64,000 nucleotides of DNA. Source: an uncultured Cellvibrionales bacterium (GTDB lineage Bacteria; Pseudomonadota; Gammaproteobacteria; Pseudomonadales; Porticoccaceae). The notes below the pieces were generated by a model. It saw only the letters and a list, made by a program, of their open reading frames with translations. It searched no databases and was not told the DNA's origin. Shown one piece after another: positions 45,406-55,516 of this stretch. Every line of letters starts with the position of its first letter. Within the stretch, counting starts at the first letter, position 1. Made by a program: the position numbers and the translations under genes. The DNA lies in assembly GCA_913031145.1 (NCBI GenBank), contig CAJWCO010000012.1, positions 1 through 64,000 of the forward strand. The letters are read 5' to 3'.

Positions 45406-47855
45406 TGAGCGGGCACCCAAATATAGCGCCCTTTGAAATCTTGAGTCTGCACGCCGATGCGTGCTCCTCGAGCCCCCGGCAGAAAGCCAATCTGCGCCGA
45501 TCCATTCGCCAGTTGTACCTTACGACTGCCGGTCGGTGTGCCCAGGTTATCGATCAACTTGCCTCCGCCGTCATGAGTAAAATACAAAGTCTGCGCACAT
45601 GAGGTGCAGCGCAAACCGTTCTTATCTAGGGCCTCGGCAAGAACACTAAGCGTACCGTCATCATTTGAGTGCGTCGTAAGAGCGATTGACCTTAGTTTTC
45701 CTGGTTTTTTTAGTGCATAATTTACAGCAATGCGATGTTCCGCAGACACCGCTCCTTGCTCGTTGTAACCCGCCACTCGAAGTGTATTCTCTCCCTCTTC
45801 AAAAACTATATTCCACGTCAACCCAGAAGCGGGGAATTTGGAAACATCCCGTACTTTTGTGTCCAGCGGTGTGTCATTCAAAAACAGCTGAGCACTGTAC
45901 GTGTTGCAAAAAACGGACAGCACTTTTTCCTCATCTCGCCGGCCACTGCGATGCGTCCAAGTATCTGATTCAATCCAACAAACAGGGTCCTTTTTCCAGT
46001 AACTCGCAAAAACATGATAGGCGTCTTTGGGCTTACCAGAGCGGTCTACAAGTCCTTTTTGATTCACGAACGGAATAGCATTCTCGGGCCGAATCGGTGT
46101 GCCAAAATCTTTAAATGCCCACTGCGCGCTCCCCGAAAACTCCTGATCTGTCTCTGAATGACGCAATGTCCAGTCGAACAAATCAACGATGTACGTCTCA
46201 TCCCAGACGTACGATTTTGCGACCGAGGTCACACCCGCCTGATTCACTGCCTCTTCCACACTCAGTTGGGCGCCGGGTCCACTAACGCCGGCGCCGCCAA
46301 AAGGTTTTTCTAGGTGCCTTCCAACGTGAGATGACCCTCCGAACTCCATGTGCAAAAGGGCCGGAACCTCTCGTCTATATTTAGCGATGGCACCTTCGTA
46401 TTGGTGGTAACCGCCGCCATACCAACCCATCCAGATAGAGGGTGAATAAACATCAACAACATCTGCCCCTTCGGTGAATTTACGAATCGTCGTTAGACGG
46501 GTTGCATCCATACCTTTCGCAATCTTCTGAAGCGCTTCCAACTCCGCACGAACCTTATTCGGGTCATTACTTCCCTCCGAATCTGGGTCCCAATTCATTT
46601 CATTGCCAAGACCCCAGAAAAAAATACTTGGCCTGTTATAGTTTTGCTCAATCATACGGCGGAGAAGGTACTGGGTATTATTGCGCCACTGCTCTTGGCC
46701 AACACCACCCCGATTCCAAGGAATCTCGTCCCACAAGATCAAGCCTAGCCTATCTGCCTCGTCGTAGACGACAGGATCTTGTGGATAGTGACCGAGGCGA
46801 ATGAAATTAGCGCCAAGCGTTTTTATCTGTCGCATATCGGCAATCCTTTGCTCATCGGGCATCGCTGCACCAAAACCCGCATGATCTTCATGCAAATGGG
46901 TACCTCGCAACAAAAGTCGCTCGCCATTCAGGTAAAAAGCACCGTGTGGTTTAAAGCCAAACCATCGCAATCCAAATTGATCTTCAAATTGACTAACCAC
47001 ACCGCCAGAGGAGTCGAGCATCGACGTCTTAAGCGTATACAAAGAAGGTGTATCGGGAGACCACAGCGCAGGCTTATCAATCGTAAATGTGTGCTCGGAC
47101 CCTGACGCCACAACAGACCCGTCTGGGGCGATGATATCGCTATAATATCCAGCAGGAGAATATTCTGATTGCGTATCCGTGATCATTTTCAGTTCGATCC
47201 GCGCTGAGTCAGCTGACACCTCGGGAAAATTAATGTGTACCTGACGCAAAATATCTAACGGTTTTGTCAACAACCAAACATCTCTCGTTAAACCGCCGTA
47301 TTGAAAGAAATCCGCCTTCTGCGAGGGCACAAGATCCGTGTCGATGCTGTTATCAACCCGCACCAAGATTTCATTAGAACCGTCCACCACCTGCTCGGTA
47401 ATTTCGATATCGAAACTGACGTATCCGCCAATGTGCTCCCCCGCCTTCTCGCCATTTACATAAATGACCGCTTTCATTTGCGCAGCTTCGAAGTGCAAAA
47501 AATAGCGTCGATCAAGAGATCTGGCCAGACTCACATGTTTTCTATACCAGGAAGCATCTCGACGATAGCCCGCTACGGTATCGGTCGTATCAAATGCATT
47601 CCATGTATGCGGTACGTCAATTCGTTGCCATGGAGTTTGAGCCCGTGCGTCGGCAACTGACTCGGCAGACACCTCAAGATAATCCCAGCCCAGAGAAATT
47701 CGTTGTCGGTCTGACACAATCTCTGTCGCGGCGTCACTGGAAACGTGCGTTGTCGGGGTAGGATCCGCATTGCCCGACCAATTGGCGTCACAACCTGCAA
47801 GCAGTAAAGCGAGTGCAACCACGGACAGCAAAGAGTAAATAGTAGTCATGAACAT
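45402..47855 (-). CDS. Glycoside hydrolase family 2 lipoprotein, probable beta-glucuronidase
   Basis: An 817-818 residue GH2 enzyme. The lipobox LLLAGC places it on a membrane, probably facing the periplasm or outside. Domain order is the usual jelly roll (RIDVPHTWNAFDT to GGLTRDVWLL), Ig-like domain and TIM barrel. The acid/base is Glu 420 in WGLGNEMNW and the nucleophile Glu 505 in LLHMEFGG. Downstream, FVNQKGLVDRSGKPKDAY has the Asn-x-Lys pair that in beta-glucuronidases binds the carboxylate of glucuronic acid, so glucuronidase rather than galactosidase is favoured. The start is GTG (47858) or ATG (47855), overlapping the manD stop as TGATG. Confidence 0.9.
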   Translation of the reverse strand: MFMTTIYSLLSVVALALLLAGCDANWSGNADPTPTTHVSSDAATEIVSDRQRISLGWDYLEVSAESVADARAQTPWQRIDVPHTWNAFDTTDTVAGYRRDASWYRKHVSLARSLDRRYFLHFEAAQMKAVIYVNGEKAGEHIGGYVSFDIEITEQVVDGSNEILVRVDNSIDTDLVPSQKADFFQYGGLTRDVWLLTKPLDILRQVHINFPEVSADSARIELKMITDTQSEYSPAGYYSDIIAPDGSVVASGSEHTFTIDKPALWSPDTPSLYTLKTSMLDSSGGVVSQFEDQFGLRWFGFKPHGAFYLNGERLLLRGTHLHEDHAGFGAAMPDEQRIADMRQIKTLGANFIRLGHYPQDPVVYDEADRLGLILWDEIPWNRGGVGQEQWRNNTQYLLRRMIEQNYNRPSIFFWGLGNEMNWDPDSEGSNDPNKVRAELEALQKIAKGMDATRLTTIRKFTEGADVVDVYSPSIWMGWYGGGYHQYEGAIAKYRREVPALLHMEFGGSSHVGRHLEKPFGGAGVSGPGAQLSVEEAVNQAGVTSVAKSYVWDETYIVDLFDWTLRHSETDQEFSGSAQWAFKDFGTPIRPENAIPFVNQKGLVDRSGKPKDAYHVFASYWKKDPVCWIESDTWTHRSGRRDEEKVLSVFCNTYSAQLFLNDTPLDTKVRDVSKFPASGLTWNIVFEEGENTLRVAGYNEQGAVSAEHRIAVNYALKKPGKLRSIALTTHSNDDGTLSVLAEALDKNGLRCTSCAQTLYFTHDGGGKLIDNLGTPTGSRKVQLANGSAQIGFLPGARGARIGVQTQDFKGRYIWVPAQ

Positions 47856-49063
47856 CACCAGTTGAACATCGAGCCGTCTGCCAATCGATTGACCGGCAAA
47901 AATGCACGCTGATAGGGATACTTGGCGGCTATATCTTCATCGATATCCACGCCATGCCCTGGGACATCACCCGGGTGCAAATATCCTTTAGAAAAATAGT
48001 AACTATGCGGAAACACATCGTCGGTTTTTTCTGTGTGCCGCATGTACTCTTGAATACCAAAATTGTAAATCGCCGTATCGAGGTGCAACGCGGCTCCCAT
48101 GCAGACAGGGCTTAAATCGGTAGCGCCGTGTGAGCCCGAGCGCACATGGTGCATCGCGGCAAAATCAAAGATCTTTTTGAGATGTGAAACACCCCCAGCA
48201 TGCACCACCGTGGCACGAATATAGTCGATCAAACCCTCTTCAATGAGTTCTTTGCAATCCCAAATTGAATTGAATACTTCGCCGATAGCGAGTGGCGTGG
48301 TGGTGTGTTGGCGCACCGTGCGAAAGGCTGCTTGATTTTCTGCGGGGACCGCATCTTCTAACCAAAACAAGTCATACGGCTCAAGGGCTTTGCCCACGCG
48401 ACCCGCCTCTATGGGTGTCAATCGATGATGCACATCGTGCAGTAAATGTACGTCAAAGCCAAAGGTGTTTCGCAAGCGATCAAACAACTGCGGAATGTGA
48501 TGCATGTACTTAGACGTCGACCACAGTGCCGTTGATGGCAGGCTGGCATCGGCGGGTTCGTAGTACATTTTATCCTCGGAAACACCGTATGTTGTGGGCA
48601 ACCCTGGGATACCGGTTTGCGCTCGAATTGCGAGGTAACCTAGGTCCATGTATTTGGCGACCTCGTCGACTGTTTCCTCGATATCAACGCCATTGGCGTG
48701 GCCATAGACCATCACCCCATCACGCGATTTTCCTCCCAGCAATTGATACAGGGGCATGTTGGCGGCCTTCGCCTTTATGTCCCACAATGCCGTATCGATA
48801 GCGGCGATGGCGGTCATCGTAACGGCACCTCTGCGCCAATAACAACCACGATATAAATACTGCCAAATATCTTCGATACGTCCCGCATCCATGCCGATCA
48901 AGCATGGCGCAACATGTTCGTCGAGGTAGGCAACAACGGCTAACTCACGCCCGTTGAGCGTTGCATCACCAATGCCATAAAGACCTTCATCGGTTTCTAC
49001 TTTTACGGTCACAAAATTTCTATCAGGGCATGTGACGATCGTTTTAATTCGTGTAATTTTCAT
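47855..49063 (-). CDS. manD: D-mannonate dehydratase, enolase superfamily
   Basis: A 402-residue enzyme that dehydrates D-mannonate to KDG. The opening [20 protein letters not shown], the metal-binding sites [24 protein letters not shown] and [12 protein letters not shown], and length match ManD rather than the unrelated Uxu[21 protein letters not shown] and [16 protein letters not shown] are also family-typical. Some ManD-like enzymes act poorly on mannonate, but its place between uxuB and the GH2 supports a true pathway role. It lies 17 bases after uxuB. Confidence 0.93.
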   Translation of the reverse strand: MKITRIKTIVTCPDRNFVTVKVETDEGLYGIGDATLNGRELAVVAYLDEHVAPCLIGMDAGRIEDIWQYLYRGCYWRRGAVTMTAIAAIDTALWDIKAKAANMPLYQLLGGKSRDGVMVYGHANGVDIEETVDEVAKYMDLGYLAIRAQTGIPGLPTTYGVSEDKMYYEPADASLPSTALWSTSKYMHHIPQLFDRLRNTFGFDVHLLHDVHHRLTPIEAGRVGKALEPYDLFWLEDAVPAENQAAFRTVRQHTTTPLAIGEVFNSIWDCKELIEEGLIDYIRATVVHAGGVSHLKKIFDFAAMHHVRSGSHGATDLSPVCMGAALHLDTAIYNFGIQEYMRHTEKTDDVFPHSYYFSKGYLHPGDVPGHGVDIDEDIAAKYPYQRAFLPVNRLADGSMFNW

Positions 49064-49080
49064 ATGCGTTTTTAACGCTC

Positions 49081-50550
49081 CTACTCGTGTAAGCTTATTT
49101 CATTCATTGCGGTGAGAATACCCTTCGCGCTGATAGCCTCAACATTATAAACAATAGTTTTTCGGATCTTAGGTAAAGAAAAAATATCTTCAGAGAAAAC
49201 GCCCGTAGCCCGCATAAATGACTCTATGTGGGCTTTGGGTGCAAGCTCTGAAGAAGGCAGACTCGTGCCCAGTGTATCTAAATAACCATCGACCGGTTTA
49301 GACCCATGTGCTGGCGGCACAGTATAAAAATGAATCCACGCTGCGACAACGAAACAGGCTCTGACCGCAACGATGTCATGTTGCGCTGCGAAGCGTATTA
49401 ATGGAAAAATTCGCAAGGGAATTTTTTGGGAACCGTCGTGCGAAATCTGCGCCAAGCGGTGTCTAAGCTCGGGGTTTTCAAAGCGCGTTTGAATTTGTGA
49501 CCAATACGTCCTCGGATCTAACCCTTGGCAATAATCCAACGCAGGTATCGATTCGGCAATGATCATATCCCCAACAAAACGGCGCAATGGCGCAAAATGA
49601 ATCGCTTCCTCAACGGTGTCTAAGCCCGCCAACAACCCCAAGTAAGCCAAGGAACTGTGCGCTGCATTTAGAATCGTGAGTTTTGCCTGTTCGTAAGCTG
49701 CAATATCCGTGCAGATAATCACACCAACAGAGGCCCATGCAGGCACATCTTCGGGAAGTTTGTCTTCGATCACCCACTGTTTAAATTCTTCACGCTGTAC
49801 TGCCGCATGATCGATCACACCCGTTGTCGATGTGATCTTAGCCAGCATATCGTCGTCCATCGCAGGCGTAATGCTATCGACCATGCTGTTAGGAAAATTA
49901 ACCCGCTCAGCAATGTAACGGGCCAAGTCTGCATCGACCTGCTTTGCATAACCAACACATGCCGAGCGAAGTTTGTCGCCGTTGCTGGAAACATTGTCGC
50001 AACTAATCATCGTCAATGGCGGTATTTCTCGCTGTTGTCGAAGACGACATGCGGCGACCAGATAGCCGATCGCTGATTTTGGCCGCTGCGGGGTCTGCAA
50101 ATCATGCTGAATGTCGGCATGGGTTACATCAAGGCGCCCTTCAGACGTCAATGCATAGCCCTTTTCGGTAATCGTCAGCGTCACAATCTTGGTCTCACGA
50201 GCAGACAGACGCTGTAAAACCCGACCGGGCTCGTCGGTTGCGCAGATCGCTTCTTTGATAATTCCGACAATCCGACACACGGGGCGTTGATCGCAAATAG
50301 CCAACGTATACAGACCATTCTGGTCCCTCAGCGCCTGCACGGTACCTCGACTGTGGAGTGCGACCGCACAAATGCCCCAATTGCCGCCTTCCCTCGCAAC
50401 CGCGTCCTCTGTGTAGACCGCTTGATGACCGCGAAAAAAAGCGCCTGCCCCCAAATGCACAATACCCACAGCTGTCTGACCGCGATCGTAGGTTGGTCGC
50501 GCAATGTCTGCCGGTATCGTCGCCAGAGTCTGTTCACACAGGCGAGTCAA
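49081..50550 (-). CDS. uxuB: D-mannonate oxidoreductase (fructuronate reductase)
   Basis: A 489-residue NAD-dependent enzyme of the long-chain mannitol dehydrogenase family, here most likely reducing fructuronate to mannonate. Typical pieces are [56 protein letters not shown] and [22 protein letters not shown]. The start is a TTG overlapping the uxaC stop as TTGA, so translation is probably coupled. Tagaturonate or mannitol oxidation are alternatives on sequence alone; operon order with uxaC and manD decides for UxuB. Confidence 0.92.
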   Translation of the reverse strand: MTRLCEQTLATIPADIARPTYDRGQTAVGIVHLGAGAFFRGHQAVYTEDAVAREGGNWGICAVALHSRGTVQALRDQNGLYTLAICDQRPVCRIVGIIKEAICATDEPGRVLQRLSARETKIVTLTITEKGYALTSEGRLDVTHADIQHDLQTPQRPKSAIGYLVAACRLRQQREIPPLTMISCDNVSSNGDKLRSACVGYAKQVDADLARYIAERVNFPNSMVDSITPAMDDDMLAKITSTTGVIDHAAVQREEFKQWVIEDKLPEDVPAWASVGVIICTDIAAYEQAKLTILNAAHSSLAYLGLLAGLDTVEEAIHFAPLRRFVGDMIIAESIPALDYCQGLDPRTYWSQIQTRFENPELRHRLAQISHDGSQKIPLRIFPLIRFAAQHDIVAVRACFVVAAWIHFYTVPPAHGSKPVDGYLDTLGTSLPSSELAPKAHIESFMRATGVFSEDIFSLPKIRKTIVYNVEAISAKGILTAMNEISLHE

Positions 50551-52007
50551 TCGTAACCCTCTTTCCGCTCTAATCGATGTTTTGATAACGGCAACTTGTA
50601 GGCATCCACCGCTAAGTTATATGACAAATCAACAGCGACCCGCAGTGCTTCATCCATCGTCATCCTGTGCTCTGCCACCAAACCACTCAAATAGTGACAG
50701 TCCATGCGTCTCGCAACGTCGTGCCGTGCCGGGATAGACAAAAATGCGCGAGTATCATCATTAAAACCTACTGTATTATAAAAGCCCGCAGTCTCAGTCA
50801 CTTGATCTCTAAAGCGCATCATGCCTTGAGGACTATCGTTAAACCACCATGGTGGGCCCAATCTCAAGCAGGGGTAGTGCCCTGCAAGGGGTGCCAATTC
50901 GCGTGCATACGTTGTCTCATCTAGAGTGAACAAGATTAGCCGGAATTCAGGCTCATTGCCGAACCGCGTCAATAGCGGCCGCAGAGCCTCTGTATAGTTA
51001 ATCGGAATCGGAATATCAGCACCCTTATCTGCACCAAAACGCTCGAATAATGCCGCATTATGATTTCGAAAAACGCCCGGATGTAATTGCATCACAAGCC
51101 CGTCATCCAAACTCATTCCTGCCATTTCGGTGAGCATTTGTGCTCGAAACTGCTCTTGATCATAGGCGTCTGCCTGACCCGACAAACAGCGATCTAACAG
51201 TCGCTGACATTCTTGCGCGGGGAGATCGGCAGTCAAGGCTGAATGATGTCCATGGTCTGTTGCTGTCGCTCGCCCAAAGCGCTTAAAATAGTCTCGCCGA
51301 GCCCTAAGTGCGTTTAAATAGCCAGACCAAGACGCAGTTTTAAAGCCGGTCAGTTCACTCAGCATGTCAAGGTTTTGTGCAAACTGCGGTGTTGAGGGAT
51401 CAATCACATCATCGGGACGAAACGTGGTAATCACTCTTCGTTCAAAAGCCGATGACGACAAGGCGCGATGATGCGTTAATGGATTTAACGCCCCTTCTGT
51501 CGTAGCGATTAACTGAATGTCAAAACGGTCCATGAGCGCGCGCGGCCGAAATGCGTCTGTATCGAGTTTTGCATCAATCGCATCATAAAACGCATCGGCC
51601 GTGTGCTCGTTAAAAGCTTCCGGCAACTCAAAGATCTCATAAAACACATGATCTAACCAAATCCGAGACGGCGTGCCGGCAAAAAGGTAATAGGATTTGG
51701 CAAAGAGCGACCAGATGCGTCTAGGATCCAACTCTGCCGCGGTCGAATCGCCAGCGACGAGTCCTAACTGGCCCATAGAAATGCCTTGACTATAAAGCAT
51801 GCGCAACAAATAGTGATCTGGTAAAATAAGCAATTCGGTGGGGTTTGCAAAGCGGGCGTTGTCTGCAAACCATCGCGCTTCCGTATGACCATGCGGGCTT
51901 ACAATGGGGATATCTCTTATCTGCATATACAGCTCACGACAGATGGCGCGTTGTGAGCGCTCCGTCGGGAAAAGCCGGTTAGCGTTAAAAAGTGTAGAGT
52001 TAGTCAT
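50547..52007 (-). CDS. uxaC: Uronate isomerase
   Basis: A 486-residue amidohydrolase-fold enzyme converting D-glucuronate to D-fructuronate (or galacturonate to tagaturonate). Family features are the metal-binding SPHGHTEARWFADNARFANP, LFAGTPSRIWLDHVFYEIF, TTEGALNPLTHHRAL, MQLHPGVFRNHNAALFERFG and GPPWWFNDSPQGMMRFRDQV. It is the first gene of the minus-strand unit. No clear ribosome binding site precedes the ATG. Two TTGGTCA-type motifs lie in the 145-base region shared with the divergent regulator gene. Confidence 0.95.
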   Translation of the reverse strand: MTNSTLFNANRLFPTERSQRAICRELYMQIRDIPIVSPHGHTEARWFADNARFANPTELLILPDHYLLRMLYSQGISMGQLGLVAGDSTAAELDPRRIWSLFAKSYYLFAGTPSRIWLDHVFYEIFELPEAFNEHTADAFYDAIDAKLDTDAFRPRALMDRFDIQLIATTEGALNPLTHHRALSSSAFERRVITTFRPDDVIDPSTPQFAQNLDMLSELTGFKTASWSGYLNALRARRDYFKRFGRATATDHGHHSALTADLPAQECQRLLDRCLSGQADAYDQEQFRAQMLTEMAGMSLDDGLVMQLHPGVFRNHNAALFERFGADKGADIPIPINYTEALRPLLTRFGNEPEFRLILFTLDETTYARELAPLAGHYPCLRLGPPWWFNDSPQGMMRFRDQVTETAGFYNTVGFNDDTRAFLSIPARHDVARRMDCHYLSGLVAEHRMTMDEALRVAVDLSYNLAVDAYKLPLSKHRLERKEGYD

Positions 52008-52055
52008 CAGTTTTTTTGAGTAGTGTGTATTTTGCGTTAATATGCCCTAGTCTCG

Positions 52056-52070
52056 CCAATTGGTCAAGCC
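52056..52070. promoter_or_regulatory. Candidate GntR-regulator operator, uxaC side
   Basis: CCAATTGGTCAAGCCAA contains the dyad TTGG-N5-CCAA, close to the TTGGT...ACCAA pattern known for UxuR/ExuR-type regulators. It lies between uxaC and the divergent regulator gene. Assignment is by motif likeness and position. Confidence 0.5.
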
Positions 52071-52081
52071 AAAGTGACGAC

Positions 52082-52097
52082 ATATTGGTCATATTTG
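52082..52097. promoter_or_regulatory. Candidate GntR-regulator operator, regulator side
   Basis: ATATTGGTCATATTTG repeats the ATTGGTCA core 26 bases from the previous site. It could serve autoregulation of the regulator gene. Confidence 0.5.
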
Positions 52098-52152
52098 TTG
52101 TAGGCAATATACTGGAAGAGATGCCCGAAATGCGCAAGAGTAAATACAGGAA

Positions 52153-52908
52153 ATGTACATGAAAGCCAAACGACTTTATCGAATTGTCGCCGAGGGGCTC
52201 TTGGAATTTATCACCTCAGGCCAGTACAGCGTGGGTGACCGTCTGCCTGCTGAACGCGAGCTTGCTGCAAGATTTAATGTGAGTCGACCCACCATGCGCG
52301 AGGCCGTAATCGCGCTAGAAATATCTGGTCATGTCGAGGTCCGCAAAGGTTCGGGCGTCTATGTGATCCAGAACGAGTCGACTTCGTCCATATCGCCGGA
52401 CCTTAACGTAGGCCCTTTTGAAATGACCGAGGCGCGCATGCTTATTGAGGGTGAAACAGCAGGCTTAGCAGCGTCCATAATTTCAGACGAAGAACTCGAA
52501 CAGTTAGCGCTCACGATAGAAAAAATGCAGAAGGAGAACGATACCGGAGTGAATGGCGAGCTTGCCGATCGTGAATTTCACCTGATTATTGCTCGCGCCA
52601 CGCGCAATTCAGCCATCGTTGCCATCATAGAAGATCTGTGGGATCTCAGAGAAAAGTCGAAACTAACGCGCAACATGTACAAATGGGTTCGACTCACCGG
52701 AGTAAAACCTAGTATCGATGAGCACTTTGCCATCTTGAGGGCATTGCAAGCTAAAGATGCCGTCGCTGCTCGAACCGCTATGCGAAATCACCTCTCACGC
52801 GTCATCGATACACTGTTACTGGCAACGGAAATTGAGGCGGTTGAAGAGGTCAAAAAGCAAATCTCTAAGGATCGACAGCGCTACACCCAGAGTCGGAGGA
52901 TCAATTAA
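52153..52908 (+). CDS. GntR/FCD-family transcriptional regulator (UxuR/ExuR-like)
   Basis: A 251-residue regulator, divergent from the uxaC operon. The N-terminal winged helix has VGDRLPAERELAARFNVSRP and TMREAVIALEISGHVEVRKG. The C-terminal FCD ligand domain carries DREFHLIIARATRN and HFAILRALQAKDAVAARTAM, with His and Asp positions typical of a metal-binding effector site. In enterobacteria UxuR and ExuR of this type repress uronate genes until fructuronate or glucuronate is present. Three surrounding promoter regions share a TTGGTCA motif, so it likely controls the whole locus. Confidence 0.9.
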   Translation: MYMKAKRLYRIVAEGLLEFITSGQYSVGDRLPAERELAARFNVSRPTMREAVIALEISGHVEVRKGSGVYVIQNESTSSISPDLNVGPFEMTEARMLIEGETAGLAASIISDEELEQLALTIEKMQKENDTGVNGELADREFHLIIARATRNSAIVAIIEDLWDLREKSKLTRNMYKWVRLTGVKPSIDEHFAILRALQAKDAVAARTAMRNHLSRVIDTLLLATEIEAVEEVKKQISKDRQRYTQSRRIN

Positions 52909-52920
52909 ACGTACTCCCCG

Positions 52921-53682
52921 TCATCGCCCCATCCACCCGCCGTCAACCGTAAGAATATGCCCATTAACGTAATCGGATGCAGCAGACGACAAAAAAACTG
53001 CAGCACCTGTCAGGTCCTCTGGCTGACCCCACCGATTCGCGGGTATGCGCGCCAGAATCTCTTGATTGCGAGCTGTATCCGCTCGTAAAGCCGCTGTGTT
53101 ATCGGTAGCTATATAACCTGGCGCGATCGCATTCACTTGCACCCCTGTGGCTGCCCACTCATTAGCAAGCGCTTTGGTCAACTGCGCGACCGCTCCCTTG
53201 CTTGCGGCATATGCAGGGACAGTAATGCCGCCTTGAAAACTTAGAAGTGATGCAATATTAATAATTTTTCCGCTTTTTTGAGCCATCATGTCGCCCCCGA
53301 TCTCGCGACAAAACTGGAAAACCCCAGTGATATTGGTATTCATCACCGCATCCCAATCTTGATCAGAGTAGCGTACCGCAGGTGCTCTGCGAATGGTGCC
53401 GGCATTATTAATAAGAATATCTGTGTGATCGAAAAACTCTTTGATCTGCGCGCAGGTCGATCGAATATTGCTGACCTTGGACTGATCACAACCGAGCGCC
53501 GTTGATCGTCTTCCCAACAACGTTATCTGATTGGCGGTGCCTTCGGCATGAGCGGCTTTTGAAGCCACCACAATAACATCTGCACCCGCGCTCGCTAAAC
53601 CAATAGCAATAGCGCGCCCAATGCCTCGGCTTGCGCCGGTGACCACTGCATTTTTACCCGTCAAATTAAACAGCGAGTTCAT
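52921..53682 (-). CDS. kduD: 2-dehydro-3-deoxy-D-gluconate 5-dehydrogenase
   Basis: A 253-residue short-chain dehydrogenase that reduces 2,5-diketo-3-deoxygluconate to KDG with NADH. Motifs: VVTGASRGIGRAIAIGLASA for nucleotide binding, INNAGTIRRAPA, the Ser and YAASKGAVAQLTKALANEWA active site, and VNAIAPGYIATDNTAALR plus the C-terminal YVNGHILTVDGGW, all typical of KduD. It ends a minus-strand unit after the TRAP genes and converges on the regulator with only 12 bases between stops. Its partner kduI is on the plus strand at 58932. Confidence 0.93.
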   Translation of the reverse strand: MNSLFNLTGKNAVVTGASRGIGRAIAIGLASAGADVIVVASKAAHAEGTANQITLLGRRSTALGCDQSKVSNIRSTCAQIKEFFDHTDILINNAGTIRRAPAVRYSDQDWDAVMNTNITGVFQFCREIGGDMMAQKSGKIINIASLLSFQGGITVPAYAASKGAVAQLTKALANEWAATGVQVNAIAPGYIATDNTAALRADTARNQEILARIPANRWGQPEDLTGAAVFLSSAASDYVNGHILTVDGGWMGR

Positions 53683-53691
53683 CGATTCTCC

Positions 53692-54990
53692 TTAGTCCAT
53701 CAAGTCCAAAAACCGCGGCAGTCCCTCACTCATCAAAGGTATAAAGGTGACCAATAATAGGACCACGATCAGCGCCAAATAGAGCATCGCTAGCGGGCGT
53801 ATCAATTTTTGTATCGTTGTGTTCGCAACCGCACAGCCAACAAACAAAACACTACCAACGGGAGGCGTACACAGACCAATTGAAAGGTTTAAAACGAGCA
53901 TGATGCCAAAATGAATGGGCGACATACCCAACTCAAGCCCGACAGGCAAAAAAATCGGTGTGAAGATTAAAATCGCCGGCGTGATATCCATAAATGCGCC
54001 GACAACCAGCAACACCAGATTAATTAACAGAAGTACAATAATTGGGTTCTCGCTCACGGACAGCATCGTTTGGCTTATGCCTTGCGGAATATTCTCATAT
54101 GCCAAAACCCACGCCATACCTGTAGACACCCCAATCAACAGCAGCACTATCGCGGTTGTCTCGATCGATTTGAGAAAGATTTCGGGAAGATCACCCAACC
54201 CTACTTCCCCATATAGCAGCGTCAAAATCAAAGCATAGAGCACCGCCATCGCACTGGCCTCAGTCGCGGTAAAGACACCGGCTACAATGCCGCCAACCAC
54301 AATTATAACCATTGCAATACTTGGGGCCGCAGCTAAAACTTTTTTCGCGGCCTCATTCAGCAGAATCCGATCAGACACCGGATATTTGTTTTTTCTCGCA
54401 TAGGCAGACGCCACCAACATCAACGCGATTCCAGCGATAATCCCAGGTACATAACCTGCCATGAACAGCGCCGCAATCGATACTCCACCGGCTGCCACTG
54501 CATATACAATTAGAACATTACTGGGTGGAATGAGAAGCCCTAAAATGGAGCCTGTTACGGTGACAGCTGTACTGAAGTTTCGGTCATACCCTTCTTTCTC
54601 CATTTTTGGAATCATGAACGAACCGATCGCTGATGTCGCTGCAACAGCGGATCCAGAAATTGACCCAAACAGCATGCACGACAGCGTGTTAACGAGCGCT
54701 AAACCACCCGGCAATGTGCCAATCAAGGCTTTGGCTGCCTCAATCAAACGCTCGGCAATACCCCCGCGGCCCATGAGGTAACCCGACATGATGAAAAAAG
54801 GAATTGACAATAGCGTAAAACTATCCAATCCGCCGGCTAGACGTTGAGCCATCGTGGTGACCGCTGGTTCCATCGGCATGCTAATTAACAGCGTTGCTAG
54901 AGAAGAAAGTGCAATACTGACGGCAATAGGCACTCCGAGCAAAACGAGCGCAAAAAAAGCGGCCAACAAAATTACAATTGCTATCAGCAT
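53692..54990 (-). CDS. TRAP transporter large permease (DctM family)
   Basis: A 432-residue inner-membrane protein with about 12 helices, the sodium-coupled transport subunit of a TRAP system. DctM signatures include FALVLLGVPIAVSIALSSL, SIPFFIMSGYLMGRGGIAERL, LSCMLFGSISGSAVAATSAIG, IPPSNVLIVYAVAAGGVSIA and SIGLCTPPVGSVLFVGCAVA. It lies one base from the small permease and 9 bases before kduD. Given the neighbours, the load is probably a uronate or unsaturated uronate oligomer. Confidence 0.94.
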   Translation of the reverse strand: MLIAIVILLAAFFALVLLGVPIAVSIALSSLATLLISMPMEPAVTTMAQRLAGGLDSFTLLSIPFFIMSGYLMGRGGIAERLIEAAKALIGTLPGGLALVNTLSCMLFGSISGSAVAATSAIGSFMIPKMEKEGYDRNFSTAVTVTGSILGLLIPPSNVLIVYAVAAGGVSIAALFMAGYVPGIIAGIALMLVASAYARKNKYPVSDRILLNEAAKKVLAAAPSIAMVIIVVGGIVAGVFTATEASAMAVLYALILTLLYGEVGLGDLPEIFLKSIETTAIVLLLIGVSTGMAWVLAYENIPQGISQTMLSVSENPIIVLLLINLVLLVVGAFMDITPAILIFTPIFLPVGLELGMSPIHFGIMLVLNLSIGLCTPPVGSVLFVGCAVANTTIQKLIRPLAMLYLALIVVLLLVTFIPLMSEGLPRFLDLMD

Positions 54991-54991
54991 C

Positions 54992-55516
54992 TTAACGCTC
55001 CCGCCGCACGTCTGATTGCATCGCGGGTCTGAATACTTGTTCCCTCCAAAGGCGGTAAGCGCTGGCGATAAAATGAAGCGTATAAATCGCTATTAATACG
55101 CCACTGATTGGCAATGCCAAATAGACAAAGGACATGCGTATTTCTAGTGCCGCGGATGTCTGTTGTAACTCATGCGTCAAAACCACCAATTTTAGGCCGC
55201 CAAAGATAAGTATAACGATCGAAAAAATAAGACTCGCAATGAGCGCCGATATTTCCGCGACAACACGCGATTTGCCTTGCAAGGTGCTTGTGAAAATATC
55301 AATACCGACATGCATCCGTTGTCTGAAGGTGTAAGCAGCCCCCAACAGACCTAACCAGATTAATTGGAAGCGCGCAATTTCTTCGGTCACAGAACTCGGC
55401 GACGAAAGCGCATACCGCGAAATAACCTGCCATACCACCGTGATCAACATAGACACCGCCAGCACAAGCAATGCCAGACGCAAGACAGTATCAAGAGCAA
55501 AGATAAGTCGGCTCAT
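54992..55516 (-). CDS. TRAP transporter small permease (DctQ family)
   Basis: A 174-residue protein with four membrane helices, the small TRAP subunit. It shows LITVVWQVISRYALSSPSSVTEEIARF, the typical DctQ segment, then RMHVGIDIFTSTLQGKSR. Its start overlaps the end of the binding-protein gene by 4 bases, so the three TRAP genes are translated together. Confidence 0.93.
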   Translation of the reverse strand: MSRLIFALDTVLRLALLVLAVSMLITVVWQVISRYALSSPSSVTEEIARFQLIWLGLLGAAYTFRQRMHVGIDIFTSTLQGKSRVVAEISALIASLIFSIVILIFGGLKLVVLTHELQQTSAALEIRMSFVYLALPISGVLIAIYTLHFIASAYRLWREQVFRPAMQSDVRRER

